The notes: generated by a model not told the origin, from the sequence alone. DNA of 23,394 nucleotides from CAZVUW01 sp964629825 (GCA_964629825.1 CAZVUW010000050.1:1-23394), one strand, 5' to 3'; shown: positions 1 through 7,776, numbered from the stretch's first letter. A program made the numbers and translations.

Positions 1-754
1 GGGTTTTCTCGTCGACTTGCTTGATGATGACGGCGCAGTAGAGGCTGTGGGTGCCGTCTTTTGCCGGGAGGTTGCCGGGGACGACGACGGCGCCGGGGGG
101 GACGCGGCCGTAGTGGATTTCGCCGGTGTTGCGGTCGTAGATCTTGGTGCTCTGGCCGATGTAGACGCCCATCGAGATGACGGCGCCGTCGCCGACGACG
201 ACGCCCTCGACGATCTCCGAGCGCGCGCCGATGAAGCAGTTGTCCTCGATGATCGTGGGCGCGGCCTGCAGCGGTTCGAGCACCCCGCCGATCCCGACGC
301 CGCCCGACAGGTGGACGTTGCGCCCGATCTGGGCGCACGACCCTACGGTCGCCCAGGTGTCGACCATCGTCCCCGAGCCCACCCACGCGCCGATGTTCAC
401 GTAGCTGGGCATCAGCACCGCACCGCGCTCTACGAACGCGCCGTGACGCACGACCGCCGGCGGGACCACACGCACACCGGCGGCGGCGTAGCCGCGCTTC
501 AGCGGTATGCGGTCGTGGTACTCATACGGCCCGACCTCCACCGTGGCCATCTCGCGCTGGCGGAAGGAGAGCAGGATCGCCTGCTTCAGCCACTGGTGGA
601 CGATCCACTCGCCGTCCACCTTCTCGGCGATGCGGGCCTCCCCGCGGTCGAGCAGGTCGAGCGCTGCCTCCACGGCCTCACGGGCCTCGGCTGTGTCGTG
701 CGCGCCCTGCTCGTAGGCCGCCGTGATCGTCTGCTCCAGCTGCGCCGTGTCCAC
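1..754 (-). CDS. dapD: 2,3,4,5-tetrahydropyridine-2,6-dicarboxylate N-succinyltransferase (DapD), 3' end outside window
   Basis: Transfers succinyl from succinyl-CoA to tetrahydrodipicolinate in the succinylase branch of lysine and meso-diaminopimelate (cell wall) synthesis; cytosolic trimer in the family. The visible 251 codons show an alpha-helical N-terminal region (about 1-70), then a left-handed beta-helix of hexapeptide turns (about 95-225) including VGSGTMVDTWATVGSCAQIG (D132 in the MVDTW motif) and IGARSEIVEG (E180), and the C-terminal PPGAVVVPGNLPAKDG segment. The Escherichia coli enzyme is 274 residues, so roughly 20 residues are cut off at the window edge. The start is GTG at 754, chosen because GGGAGGG lies 4 to 10 bases upstream of it. 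It follows dapC on the same strand after 71 bp, so the two probably form an operon. A TANNNT box (TAGGGT, minus strand, 794-789) could give dapD its own weak promoter. Confidence 0.95.
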   Translation of the reverse strand, partial: MDTAQLEQTITAAYEQGAHDTAEAREAVEAALDLLDRGEARIAEKVDGEWIVHQWLKQAILLSFRQREMATVEVGPYEYHDRIPLKRGYAAAGVRVVPPAVVRHGAFVERGAVLMPSYVNIGAWVGSGTMVDTWATVGSCAQIGRNVHLSGGVGIGGVLEPLQAAPTIIEDNCFIGARSEIVEGVVVGDGAVISMGVYIGQSTKIYDRNTGEIHYGRVPPGAVVVPGNLPAKDGTHSLYCAVIIKQVDEKT

Positions 755-825
755 TGACCCTCCCTGCTGCTCGCTGCCTGATGCAGCCACCCTAGTGACC
801 GCGGGCGCCCAGTCCGAAACCGGCG

Positions 826-2016
826 CTAGTGACCGGGCAGCGACCCGTCCGCGATGGCGGCGCGCCAGGTCTCGACGGCATCGCGGCACCCTTCGACGCT
901 CGGCACGAGGGCCATGCGCAGCCAGCCCTTGCCCTCCGGGCCGAAGGCCCGACCCGGCGAGACGACGATGCGGTGGCGCAGCAGCGCCTCCGCGTATGCG
1001 GCGTCGTCGCCTCCGGGGGCCGCGAACCAGATGTAGAAGGTCGCCTCGCTGCCACCGACCTGGATCCCGGCCTCGCGGAGAAACGACAGCACGACCTCGC
1101 GCTTGGCGTTGAACAGCCTCCTGCGCTCCGCCGCATGGGCGTCGTCGGACCACGCGGCGACGGCGGCGCGCTGGACGAACTCGGGGCTGGCGGTGCCGAT
1201 GTTGGGCCGCAGGACGCGCTGGGCTGCGATCAGCTCCGGATCGCCGACCAGCGCCCCGCAGCGGTAGCCGGTCATGCCGGAGCGCTTGGACAGGCTGAAT
1301 GCCACGATCAGCCCGGTCAGATCTGGCTCGCCGCCACCGGCGGCCGCCGCCTGTAGGGCGCTGGGCGGTGGCGTGGCGTCCTCGTCGTGGATGTCGGCGT
1401 AGCACTCGTCGCTGCCGAGGATGAAGCCGTGCCTCCTCGCCGTCGCGAGCGCGGACTCGTAGTAGTCGAGGTCGACGGCGGCGCCGGTCGGGTTGTGCGG
1501 GTAGTTGACCCAGGCGATGCAGGCCCGCTCGAGCCGCTCGGTCTCGAGGACGTCAAGGTCAAGGCGCCAGTCGTTCTCCGCGGCAAGGGCGACGGGGTCG
1601 CTCTCCCCGCCCGCGAAGAGCAGGCCGCGCTCGTACACCGGATAGCCCGGGGCGCCCCAGATGCCCCAGCGGCGTGGGCCGTCCGGGTCCAGGAACCCGA
1701 GCGGCAGGTGGAAGATGGCCTCCTTGCTGCCGGCCGTCGGGAGCACGTGGGCGTCGGGGTCGACGGCGACGCCGAAGCGACGCCGGACCCAGTCCGCGAT
1801 TGCGGCGCGCAGCTCGGGCAGCCCGGCCGCGGTCGGGTACTGGCTGACGGGGCTGACGCCATCGACGAGAGCCTGGCGGATGAACTCCGGGGTGGGCTCG
1901 ACCGGGTCCCCGATCGAGAAGTCGTGCAGCGGGCGGCCGTCCGCGGCCATCTCCAGCTTGAGGTCCTGGAAGCGGGCCAGCGGATAGCCGCCGAGGCGGG
2001 TAAGCAGTGGGTTCAT
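826..2016 (-). CDS. dapC: Succinyldiaminopimelate aminotransferase (DapC), class I/II PLP enzyme
   Basis: PLP-dependent transfer of an amino group to N-succinyl-2-amino-6-ketopimelate, the step after DapD. The 396-residue protein is of usual length for fold-type I aminotransferases. Visible motifs: the substrate loop at SIGDPVEPTP (34-43), NYPHNPTG (171-178), DECY with the cofactor-ring Asp (203-206), and SLSKRSGMTGYRCG (241-254) in which K244 should bind PLP. The C-terminal WLRMALVP holds the carboxylate-binding Arg. The start ATG at 2016 gives the N-terminus MNPLLTRLGGYPLARFQDLK, typical of the family; longer upstream reading in the same frame is antisense to the next gene and is not coding. 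A TACGCT box ends 6 bases before the ATG, suggesting a leaderless transcript. dapD follows 71 bp downstream. The pathway assignment rests on the neighbour as well as the sequence; the family has many substrate types. Confidence 0.9.
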   Translation of the reverse strand: MNPLLTRLGGYPLARFQDLKLEMAADGRPLHDFSIGDPVEPTPEFIRQALVDGVSPVSQYPTAAGLPELRAAIADWVRRRFGVAVDPDAHVLPTAGSKEAIFHLPLGFLDPDGPRRWGIWGAPGYPVYERGLLFAGGESDPVALAAENDWRLDLDVLETERLERACIAWVNYPHNPTGAAVDLDYYESALATARRHGFILGSDECYADIHDEDATPPPSALQAAAAGGGEPDLTGLIVAFSLSKRSGMTGYRCGALVGDPELIAAQRVLRPNIGTASPEFVQRAAVAAWSDDAHAAERRRLFNAKREVVLSFLREAGIQVGGSEATFYIWFAAPGGDDAAYAEALLRHRIVVSPGRAFGPEGKGWLRMALVPSVEGCRDAVETWRAAIADGSLPGH

Positions 2017-2094
2017 CGGCGCAGCGTAGTCCGATCGACCGCTCCTGTGGATCTCGTCCGCGGGGCTGTCACGCCCGCGTGGCATCTTGAACGG
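2017..2094. promoter_or_regulatory. Divergent promoter region, dapC / AlkA-like glycosylase
   Basis: This 78-bp spacer separates two divergent start codons. On the minus strand TACGCT (2028-2023) fits an actinobacterial -10 box and is followed by 6 bases and the dapC ATG. On the plus strand CATCTT (2083-2088) sits 6 bases before the glycosylase GTG, a poorer match. Between them is a GC-rich dyad, CGCGGG (2059-2064) and CCCGCG (2074-2079). Promoter calls are by pattern only; no -35 box is convincing. Confidence 0.45.
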
Positions 2095-3057
2095 GTGACC
2101 GCTCCCGCCGCCGACCTGACCCTCCTCGCCGCCGATGAGCACCCCGGCGACTGGGATGTCGCGGCGACGGTGGTGACGGACCGACCGGGACGAGGCGCGG
2201 TCGCCGTGCGGGTCCGCCCGGGGCTGGCGCGGCGGCTCGAGCCGACCGCCAGCGGACCCGCTCTGCTTCAGGCCCGCAGCGACGGCCGTCGGATCCGCTG
2301 CGAGGTCTGGGGCACGCCCGACCTCACCGCGGACGAGGTCGAACACCTGCTGGCCGCGGCGCGGGGCTGGGCCGGCTGCGACGACCGCCTGGACGGCTAT
2401 GACCAGGTCGCCGCGCGCCATCCCGTTGTCGCGGAGATCTCGCGCCGACTCGGTCCGGTGCGGCTGTCGACCATGCCGCGCGTCTGCGAGGCCCTGGGGC
2501 GCTCGGTGCTCGGCCAGCTGGTCCAGTCCGTCGAGGCGCGCCGCAGCACGGTTCAGGTGGCCGCGCTCGCCGGGCATGCCGGGCCCGCCGGCCTTTGGAC
2601 CTGGCCCGAGGCCGCCCGGATCGGCGCAACCGACGCCTGGGCCCTGCGCCGCTGCGGTGTGTCGCTGCGATCGGCCAAGGCTCTGCACGCTGCGGCCGTT
2701 GACGACCGGCGCCTCGAGGCGGTGCGCGGGAGCTGGGAGCGGCTGGACGCCCGGCTGCGCGCCCTGCCGGGGGTCGGCGCGTGGACCTCGGCCGAGACGC
2801 GCCTGGCGCTGGGTGATCCCGACGCGGTCAGCGTCGGCGACTACCACATCCCCGCGATCGTCGGGACCGCCCTCACCGGCCGGCACCGGCCGCGCCAGGA
2901 GTGGACCGACGACGAACTGGTCGAGCTGCTGGCGCCGTTCGAGGGCCACCGTGGTCGCGTGCAGCAGCTCCTGGTTCGGGCCGCCGCCATGCGGATGGTC
3001 CCCCGCCCGGAGCGCCGCGCTCCTCGGGCGGCCCTGTCCGCCCACCGCTACTGGTAG
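2095..3057 (+). CDS. AlkA-like DNA-3-methyladenine glycosylase (HhH-GPD superfamily)
   Basis: Removes alkylated bases from DNA as the first step of base excision repair. The 320-residue protein has an N-terminal beta-rich domain (about 1-90) as in AlkA, then the helical HhH-GPD fold. The helix-hairpin-helix is LPGVGAWT (224-231) and the Gly/Pro-Asp segment is VSVGDYHIP, with D249 aligning to the catalytic Asp of AlkA. No iron-sulphur cysteines are seen at the C-terminus, which fits AlkA rather than EndoIII/MutY. The start GTG at 2095 (VTAPAADLTLLAADEHPGDWD) is chosen because it follows a -10-like box by 6 bases and starts just before the conserved N-terminal strand; there is no Shine-Dalgarno sequence. 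It diverges from dapC. Substrate range cannot be read from sequence. Confidence 0.85.
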   Translation: MTAPAADLTLLAADEHPGDWDVAATVVTDRPGRGAVAVRVRPGLARRLEPTASGPALLQARSDGRRIRCEVWGTPDLTADEVEHLLAAARGWAGCDDRLDGYDQVAARHPVVAEISRRLGPVRLSTMPRVCEALGRSVLGQLVQSVEARRSTVQVAALAGHAGPAGLWTWPEAARIGATDAWALRRCGVSLRSAKALHAAAVDDRRLEAVRGSWERLDARLRALPGVGAWTSAETRLALGDPDAVSVGDYHIPAIVGTALTGRHRPRQEWTDDELVELLAPFEGHRGRVQQLLVRAAAMRMVPRPERRAPRAALSAHRYW

Positions 3058-3059
3058 CG
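3046..3059. repeat. Perfect 6-2-6 inverted repeat at the J-domain gene promoter
   Basis: CGCTAC, TG, GTAGCG. It overlaps the glycosylase stop codon (TAG at 3055-3057) and ends 7 bases upstream of the TACAGT box of the next gene, so it covers the promoter spacer. It could be an operator or chance; the last codons of the glycosylase also constrain it. Confidence 0.4.
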
Positions 3060-3066
3060 CTCGACG

Positions 3067-3072
3067 TACAGT
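3067..3072 (+). promoter_or_regulatory. -10 box for leaderless J-domain gene
   Basis: TACAGT matches TANNNT and is followed by exactly 7 bases and then GTG at 3080, the spacing expected if transcription starts at the start codon. No ribosome binding site is present in the intervening bases. Confidence 0.55.
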
Positions 3073-3079
3073 GTTCGCC

Positions 3080-3484
3080 GTGCAGCCCGACCACTACCTG
3101 GCGCTCGGCATCCAGCCGGAGGCCTCGCTCGCCGAGGTCCGTGCCGCCTACCTGCGGGTCATGCGCGAATCCCACCCCGACGTCAGGCCGGGCGATGAGC
3201 AGGCCGCCCTCAGGGCCCGTGAGGCCAACGCCGCCTGGGAGGTCCTGAGCGACGCCGCGCGCCGGGGCGCCTACGACCGGCTGCGGCGGCGCAGGCAGGA
3301 CGGCTCCACGACCACCAGCGTCGTCGTCGTCCGCAGCGCCGCGGAGGAGGCGCGCCTGTCGGCCTACCGCGAGCAGATGGACGCGCTCGGCCGCCGCTTC
3401 AGGGCCTCTGCGCTCAAGGTCGGAGCGGCGATCTGCCTGGTGGGGCTCGGACTCCTCGCGGGCGCCGCCAGCGTCGCCGCCTGA
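3080..3484 (+). CDS. J-domain (DnaJ-like) protein with C-terminal membrane segment
   Basis: J-domains stimulate the ATPase of Hsp70/DnaK chaperones and direct it to a site or client. The 134-residue protein has an N-terminal J-domain (about 4-70) with the essential HPD tripeptide at 32-34, the following helix ending in AYDRLRRRR, a polar linker, and a hydrophobic C-terminal helix (about 113-132, AAICLVGLGLLAGAASVAA) that should anchor it in the membrane with the J-domain in the cytosol. There is no Gly/Phe region, zinc finger or peptide-binding domain, so it is not DnaJ itself. The start GTG at 3080 was preferred over an in-frame GTG at 3071 because of the TACAGT box 7 bases upstream. It lies 22 bp after the glycosylase. 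Its client is unknown. Confidence 0.85.
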   Translation: MQPDHYLALGIQPEASLAEVRAAYLRVMRESHPDVRPGDEQAALRAREANAAWEVLSDAARRGAYDRLRRRRQDGSTTTSVVVVRSAAEEARLSAYREQMDALGRRFRASALKVGAAICLVGLGLLAGAASVAA

Positions 3485-3485
3485 G

Positions 3486-3508
3486 GGCCGAAGCACCCGC
3501 GGTCGGCC
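3486..3508 (+). terminator. Possible hairpin after the J-domain gene
   Basis: GGCCGA (3486-3491) pairs with TCGGCC (3503-3508) across an 11-base loop, one base after the stop codon. There is no T run. Such hairpins are common after actinobacterial genes, but the stem is short. Confidence 0.3.
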
Positions 3509-3597
3509 GAGCAGACGCCGAGGACCTCCGGACGAGTACGACCGGTCAGGGTGCGGCCGTTTGCCCTCTCGGGACCGCTGGGCACCCTTGCGTCCAG

Positions 3598-5949
3598 ATG
3601 TCACGAACCGTAACCACACCCGCCCAGACACCACAGCAGAGGGCTCCGCGACGGCCGCAGCAGCGGGCGCCTCGGCGTCGCCGCGGCCCGCTCCGGCGCG
3701 TCCTTCAGCTCCTCGGCCTGCTCGTCGTCGCAGGCGTCGCCGCGGCGACGGTCGCGAGCCTCGTCGGCGCCAACGTGCTCGCCTTCCTCGTATCGCTGCT
3801 GCCGGTGGACAGCTCCCCGCCCGCGGACGTCGAGTTCGGCGCGCTCGATCAGCGCTCGGTGGTGCTGGCGGCCGACGGCAGCGTCCTGGCTCACCTCGGG
3901 CAGCCGGAGTCGCGTGATCCGGTCGCGCTGGAGGACGTCTCCGAGCACATGATCAACGCCGTCATCACGGCCGAGGACCGCAGGTTCTTCGAGCACGGCG
4001 GGTACGACGCGGCTGGCATCCTGCGCGCGGCGATCAGGAACGTCCGCGCCGGTGAGATCGCGCAGGGCGGCTCCTCGATCACCCAGCAGCTCGCCAAGAT
4101 GAACTTCGTCGGTGGCGAGCAGACGATCGAGCGCAAGGCCAAGGAGCTGACCACCGCGGTCGCGCTCGAGAAGCGCTACAGCAAGGAGGAGCTGCTCGAG
4201 CGCTACCTCAACCAGGTGTACTTCGGCGCCCAGGCATACGGGATCGCCGCAGCGGCCGAGGAGTTCTTCCGCGTCACCCCGGCCGAGCTGACGGTCGAGC
4301 AGGCGGCGCTGCTGGCGGGCGTCATCCGCGCTCCCAGCGCCCTGGACCCGCGCTCCAACCCGGAGGGCGCCCTGCAGCGGCGCAACCAGGTGCTGTCCGG
4401 GATGGCCGACGAGGGCTACATCTCCGAGGAGGAGGCTGCCCGCCTGTCGCAGAAGCCGCTCGCAGTGGCCGACCCGCGACCCCGCGGCCCGAGCGGACGC
4501 GTTCCATACATCGTCGAGTACGTCGAGCGCGTGCTGCGCCAGGACAGCCGGCTGGGCGCCACCGAGCAGGAGCGCGAGACCCTTCTGCTCACGGGCGGCC
4601 TGGAGATCACGACCACCATCGACCCGGGCGTCCAGGAGCTCGCGCAGGAGGTCATCGCGAACCGGACGGCCGAGCTTGAGGGGCCGGCCGCCGCCATCGC
4701 CTCGGTCGAGCCCGGCACCGGTCGCATCATCGCGCTGCACGGCGGCTCGGACTTCGCCCAGACCCAGTTCGACCTGGCGACGCAGGGGCGCCGCCAGCCC
4801 GGCAGCGCCTTCAAGCCCTTTGTCCTGGCCGCTGCGCTCGAGCAGGGCGTCCCCCTGTCGCAGCCGCTCGAGGGCAACAGCCCCGCCTACTTCCCCGACG
4901 TGCGCGGCTGGACCCGCGAGGACGGCGGCGTCCGCAACTTCGGCGACCGCGACTACGGCACCGTCGACCTGCGCGAGGCGCTGGTCCGCAGCGTCAACAC
5001 CGCCTTCGCCGAGCTGGTCCTGCTGACCGGCCACGAGAACGTCATCGCGCTGACCGAGCGGCTCGGGATCGACCGCGAGGCGGCGTATGCCGAGGGCGAC
5101 GGACCGGCGATCGCACTCGGTGGCCTGGGCCGTGGTGTCACCCCGCTGGAGATGGCCGCCGCCTACGCCACCTTCGCCGCAGGCGGGCGCTACGCCGACC
5201 CGTGGATCGTCCAGCGCGTGGTAGACCGCGAGGGCGCCGTCCTGTTCGAGGCCGAGCCCGAGGCCACGACCGCACTGCCGCCAGAGGTCAACGCGGCGAT
5301 GGTCGACGTGATGCGTGATGTCGTCGAGCGGGGCACCGGCACCGGCGCCCAGATCCCCGGCTGGGAGATCGCGGGCAAGACCGGCACCACGCAGAACAGC
5401 GCCGACGCCTGGTTCGTGGGCTACGCACCGGTGCTCTCGACGGCTGTGTGGCTCGGTCACCCCGAGGGGCAGGTGCCCATGGACGGCCTGACCGGGGGTT
5501 CGATCCCGGCGGGCATCTGGCACGACTTCATGAGCGTGGTGCTCGGCAACATCGACCCGGTCCCGTTCCCGGAGGTCGACTTCTCCAGCCTTGACGGCAA
5601 GCGCCGGGAGCGCCCCGACGTCGAGGCGGAGGACGACGACCGGGAGAAGCGGGCCGCGCCGGAGGAGCCGACCGCGAGCGAGCCCGAGCCGCCTCAGACC
5701 CCCGAGCCGCAGCCCACCACCGAGCCGGAGCCCGAGCCGACCGCCACACCCGAGCCGGAGCCCACGAACCCGCCGAGCACCGCTCCGCCCACCGACCCCG
5801 GGCCGCCCAAGGGTGGCCCCGGCAACGGCCCTCCGGGTGGCGGACCGGGTGGCGGCGGCCCCGGCTCCGGCGACGGCGGCGGAGGCGGCGACGGCGGCGG
5901 AGATGGTGGCGGCGGGGCCGCCGGGGGAGACGGCGCCGGCAGCGGCTAG
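3598..5949 (+). CDS. Bifunctional class A penicillin-binding protein (transglycosylase-transpeptidase)
   Basis: Polymerises and cross-links peptidoglycan outside the membrane. The 783-residue protein has a basic cytoplasmic N-terminus rich in Gln/Arg/Pro (1-34), one membrane helix (about 35-70), a GT51 transglycosylase domain with the catalytic Glu in TAEDRRFFEHGG (E126) and GGSSITQQL, and a transpeptidase domain with SxxK at S403-K406 (PGSAFKPF), SVN at 465-467 and KTGTT at 594-598. After about residue 665 follows an acidic hinge, a Pro/Glu-rich stretch (690-735), then an almost pure Gly/Pro/Asp tail to the end. The start ATG at 3598 places the basic segment directly before the helix; no clear Shine-Dalgarno sequence is seen. 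The stop shares CTAG with the convergent gene. Resembles actinobacterial PonA-type enzymes; which paralogue is unknown. Confidence 0.95.
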   Translation: MSRTVTTPAQTPQQRAPRRPQQRAPRRRRGPLRRVLQLLGLLVVAGVAAATVASLVGANVLAFLVSLLPVDSSPPADVEFGALDQRSVVLAADGSVLAHLGQPESRDPVALEDVSEHMINAVITAEDRRFFEHGGYDAAGILRAAIRNVRAGEIAQGGSSITQQLAKMNFVGGEQTIERKAKELTTAVALEKRYSKEELLERYLNQVYFGAQAYGIAAAAEEFFRVTPAELTVEQAALLAGVIRAPSALDPRSNPEGALQRRNQVLSGMADEGYISEEEAARLSQKPLAVADPRPRGPSGRVPYIVEYVERVLRQDSRLGATEQERETLLLTGGLEITTTIDPGVQELAQEVIANRTAELEGPAAAIASVEPGTGRIIALHGGSDFAQTQFDLATQGRRQPGSAFKPFVLAAALEQGVPLSQPLEGNSPAYFPDVRGWTREDGGVRNFGDRDYGTVDLREALVRSVNTAFAELVLLTGHENVIALTERLGIDREAAYAEGDGPAIALGGLGRGVTPLEMAAAYATFAAGGRYADPWIVQRVVDREGAVLFEAEPEATTALPPEVNAAMVDVMRDVVERGTGTGAQIPGWEIAGKTGTTQNSADAWFVGYAPVLSTAVWLGHPEGQVPMDGLTGGSIPAGIWHDFMSVVLGNIDPVPFPEVDFSSLDGKRRERPDVEAEDDDREKRAAPEEPTASEPEPPQTPEPQPTTEPEPEPTATPEPEPTNPPSTAPPTDPGPPKGGPGNGPPGGGPGGGGPGSGDGGGGGDGGGDGGGGAAGGDGAGSG

Positions 5950-6404
5950 CCCTGGCCGAACATGACGTCCGGCGGCCGGGCGGAGTCGACCGCCCGCTGC
6001 AGCGGAGCCAGGAACGGCATCGCGGCAGGCGCCAACGGCTCCGGCTCGGCGAAGGGCCCGACGCCATCGGGGCCGAGCTCGGCCGCCGTCACCCAGGGGT
6101 GATGCCCGCGCGCGCCGTAGACCACGACCACGACCTCGATCACCCCGGTCCCGTCCTCGGCAGCGGCCAGCCCCTCTGCCACGAACCCGTAGGCCGGGGC
6201 GTTGGCCGGTCGCAGCTCGTCGTCGGCCAGCCGCTCCAGAAGCCGCTCACGCCCCTGGTCCTCGTCCGGGAAGTCCGGCAGCCCGATCACCCGCGTGATC
6301 GAGGGCAGCGGCAGCACGACCGTTGCGGGGAGGGGTCGCTCACCGCGGGCGACGATCTGCTGAGCCGCCTCCTGGCAGACCAGCTGCAGCTCGTCGATGC
6401 GCAC
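5946..6404 (-). CDS. Protein of unknown function, third gene of exonuclease-lipoprotein operon
   Basis: I do not recognise this 152-residue family. The protein has no signal peptide, membrane helix or cysteine cluster. It looks like an alpha/beta cytosolic protein: an N-terminal helix (MRIDELQLVCQEAAQQIVAR), a strand-rich centre (PATVVLPLP; GVIEVVVVVYGARG) and a Pro/Ala-rich C-terminus. Coding is supported by its position: its GTG start (6404) follows the TGA stop of the lipoprotein gene with no gap, so translation is probably coupled. Its stop shares a CTAG with the convergent penicillin-binding protein gene. The opposite strand also has open frames here, but none has neighbours or starts that fit. 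Function cannot be inferred beyond likely co-expression with the two upstream genes. Confidence 0.65.
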   Translation of the reverse strand: MRIDELQLVCQEAAQQIVARGERPLPATVVLPLPSITRVIGLPDFPDEDQGRERLLERLADDELRPANAPAYGFVAEGLAAAEDGTGVIEVVVVVYGARGHHPWVTAAELGPDGVGPFAEPEPLAPAAMPFLAPLQRAVDSARPPDVMFGQG

Positions 6405-6920
6405 TCAGCGACCGTCCCCGGCGGACGGCAGCTCGGCCTCGAGCTCGTCGATCGCCGCGTGGAACGCCAGCGTCCACTCGTTGTCCGCCGCGGGCTCGGG
6501 CACGCGCTCGGTGACGATGCGCTCGCGCAGGCCGCGCGTCACGACGAAGCGGTCCCCCGCCGTGACGCCGAAGTGCCGTCGGCGACCCTCGTCGGTGCTG
6601 GTCAGATCACCCGGCGCGGCCACGACCACCAGCGCCACGTCGGCATCCCACTCGTCCAGGACGAGCTTCCCACCCCGGTCGGCCTGGCCGCGGCTGGCCT
6701 GCTCGTCCTCGAACGCGACCGCGATGACGTCCAGACCGGAGCCCTCCGAGACCTCGCGCAGCCGTTCCTCCACCGCCGCGTCTAGCACCCCGACCGTGTC
6801 GAGGACGTGCTGATCGGGCCCTCGGGTGGGCACCTCCAGGGACACCTCGGGGTCGCCGCACGCCGCCAGCGCCATCGCCAGGGCGAGGATCAGCACACCG
6901 ACTCGGACCCTAGGCCGCAT
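6405..6920 (-). CDS. Putative lipoprotein with TPM-like domain
   Basis: A 171-residue exported protein. The N-terminus MRPRVRVGVLILALAMALAAC is a lipoprotein signal peptide with lipobox LAAC, so C21 should be lipidated and the protein held on the outer face of the membrane. The mature part (VLDTVGVLDAAVEERLREVS, then GLDVIAVAFEDE, DVALVVVAAPGD, RRRHFGVTAGDRF) has the strand-helix order of the TPM (TLP18.3/Psb32) fold, but it is short and lacks the usual C-terminal membrane segments, so this is a tentative fold call. Its ATG overlaps the end of the exonuclease gene by 11 bases, and the following gene starts directly after its stop; the three are one transcription unit. Why an outside lipoprotein is coupled to a DNA exonuclease is unclear. 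Confidence 0.7.
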   Translation of the reverse strand: MRPRVRVGVLILALAMALAACGDPEVSLEVPTRGPDQHVLDTVGVLDAAVEERLREVSEGSGLDVIAVAFEDEQASRGQADRGGKLVLDEWDADVALVVVAAPGDLTSTDEGRRRHFGVTAGDRFVVTRGLRERIVTERVPEPAADNEWTLAFHAAIDELEAELPSAGDGR

Positions 6921-7776
6921 TCAGCGCCTCCCTCAGGCGGTTGATCGGACCGTCCAGCGCGTGCTCGGCCGCCAGGGCGTCGAGCGCCGCGTCGTCGCGC
7001 TCGGTGCGCGTCCAGTCCAGCTCCACCGAGCGCTCGACCGGGACGATCTGGAGCATCGCGCCGATGTAGTCGACCGCCGCGCGCAGGTTGCGGGCCATGG
7101 CCGGCGGCAGCTCGTCCACGTGGGTCAGGAGCTCGCGGACGCTGCCGTAGCGCTGGATCAGCTGCCGCGCGGTCTTCTCACCGATGCCGCGAACCCCCGG
7201 CAGGCCGTCGGACGAGTCGCCCCTCAGGATCGCGAAGTCGACGTAGCGCTCCGCGGGGATCCCATAGCGCTCCAGCACGCCAGCCTCGTCGAACACCCCG
7301 AGCTCGGAGACCCCACGAAGGGTGAACAGCACCCGGACGGTCGGGGCCTGGTCGCGCACGAGCTGGAGCAGATCGCGGTCACCCGTGACGACGTCGATGC
7401 GCTCGTCGGCCCCGGCCTGGGCGCACAGGGTGCCGATCGCGTCGTCGGCCTCCCAGCCGGGGGCCTCCACCATCGGCAGGCCGAAGGCTGCCAGGACGCG
7501 CCGGAGCAGCCCGAACTGCGGCGTGAGGTCCTCGGGCTCGTCGGCGCGCTGCGCCTTGTAGCCCTCGTAGGCCGCAACCCGCGGAGCGGGGCGCCAGTCG
7601 TGGTCGAAGACGTGCACGACCTCGTCCGGCCGGTGGTCGGTCATCAGGCGGGCGTGCATGTCGAGCACGCCGCGGACCGCGTTGACCGGCTGGCCCTGCG
7701 GGTCGCGGATCGACGTGGGCAGCGCGAAGTAGGCGCGGTAGGTGAGGCTCGACGTGTCGAGCAGCATCCGATGCAT
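6910..7776 (-). CDS. Stand-alone 5'-3' exonuclease (PolA N-terminal / Xni type)
   Basis: A structure-specific flap nuclease domain like the N-terminus of DNA polymerase I, used in primer removal and repair. In 288 residues it carries the family's acidic metal-binding positions: D7 (LLDTSS), E109-D111-D112 (GWEADD), D133 and D135 (VTGDRDLLQLV), D187 and D190 (RGDSSDGLPG), followed by the helix-hairpin-helix GVRGIGEKTA (194-203). No polymerase domain follows. The start ATG at 7776 fits the TAGCGT box 7 bases upstream (leaderless); an in-frame ATG at 7767 is the alternative. First gene of a three-gene operon with a lipoprotein gene and an unknown gene. E. coli Xni is of similar length; a free-standing copy beside PolA is common in actinobacteria. 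Confidence 0.9.
   Translation of the reverse strand: MHRMLLDTSSLTYRAYFALPTSIRDPQGQPVNAVRGVLDMHARLMTDHRPDEVVHVFDHDWRPAPRVAAYEGYKAQRADEPEDLTPQFGLLRRVLAAFGLPMVEAPGWEADDAIGTLCAQAGADERIDVVTGDRDLLQLVRDQAPTVRVLFTLRGVSELGVFDEAGVLERYGIPAERYVDFAILRGDSSDGLPGVRGIGEKTARQLIQRYGSVRELLTHVDELPPAMARNLRAAVDYIGAMLQIVPVERSVELDWTRTERDDAALDALAAEHALDGPINRLREALNAA

Noticed and set aside
2017..3045. Long minus-strand open frame extending upstream of dapC across the glycosylase gene
   Set aside because: It is antisense to a gene with clear HhH-GPD motifs, its protein is low-complexity Arg/Gly/Pro, and dapC has a good start at 2016. Long antisense frames are expected in very GC-rich DNA.
3601..5523. 640-codon minus-strand open frame opposite the penicillin-binding protein gene
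   Set aside because: No recognisable motif, and it is fully antisense to a gene with all catalytic motifs. It is a GC-driven shadow.
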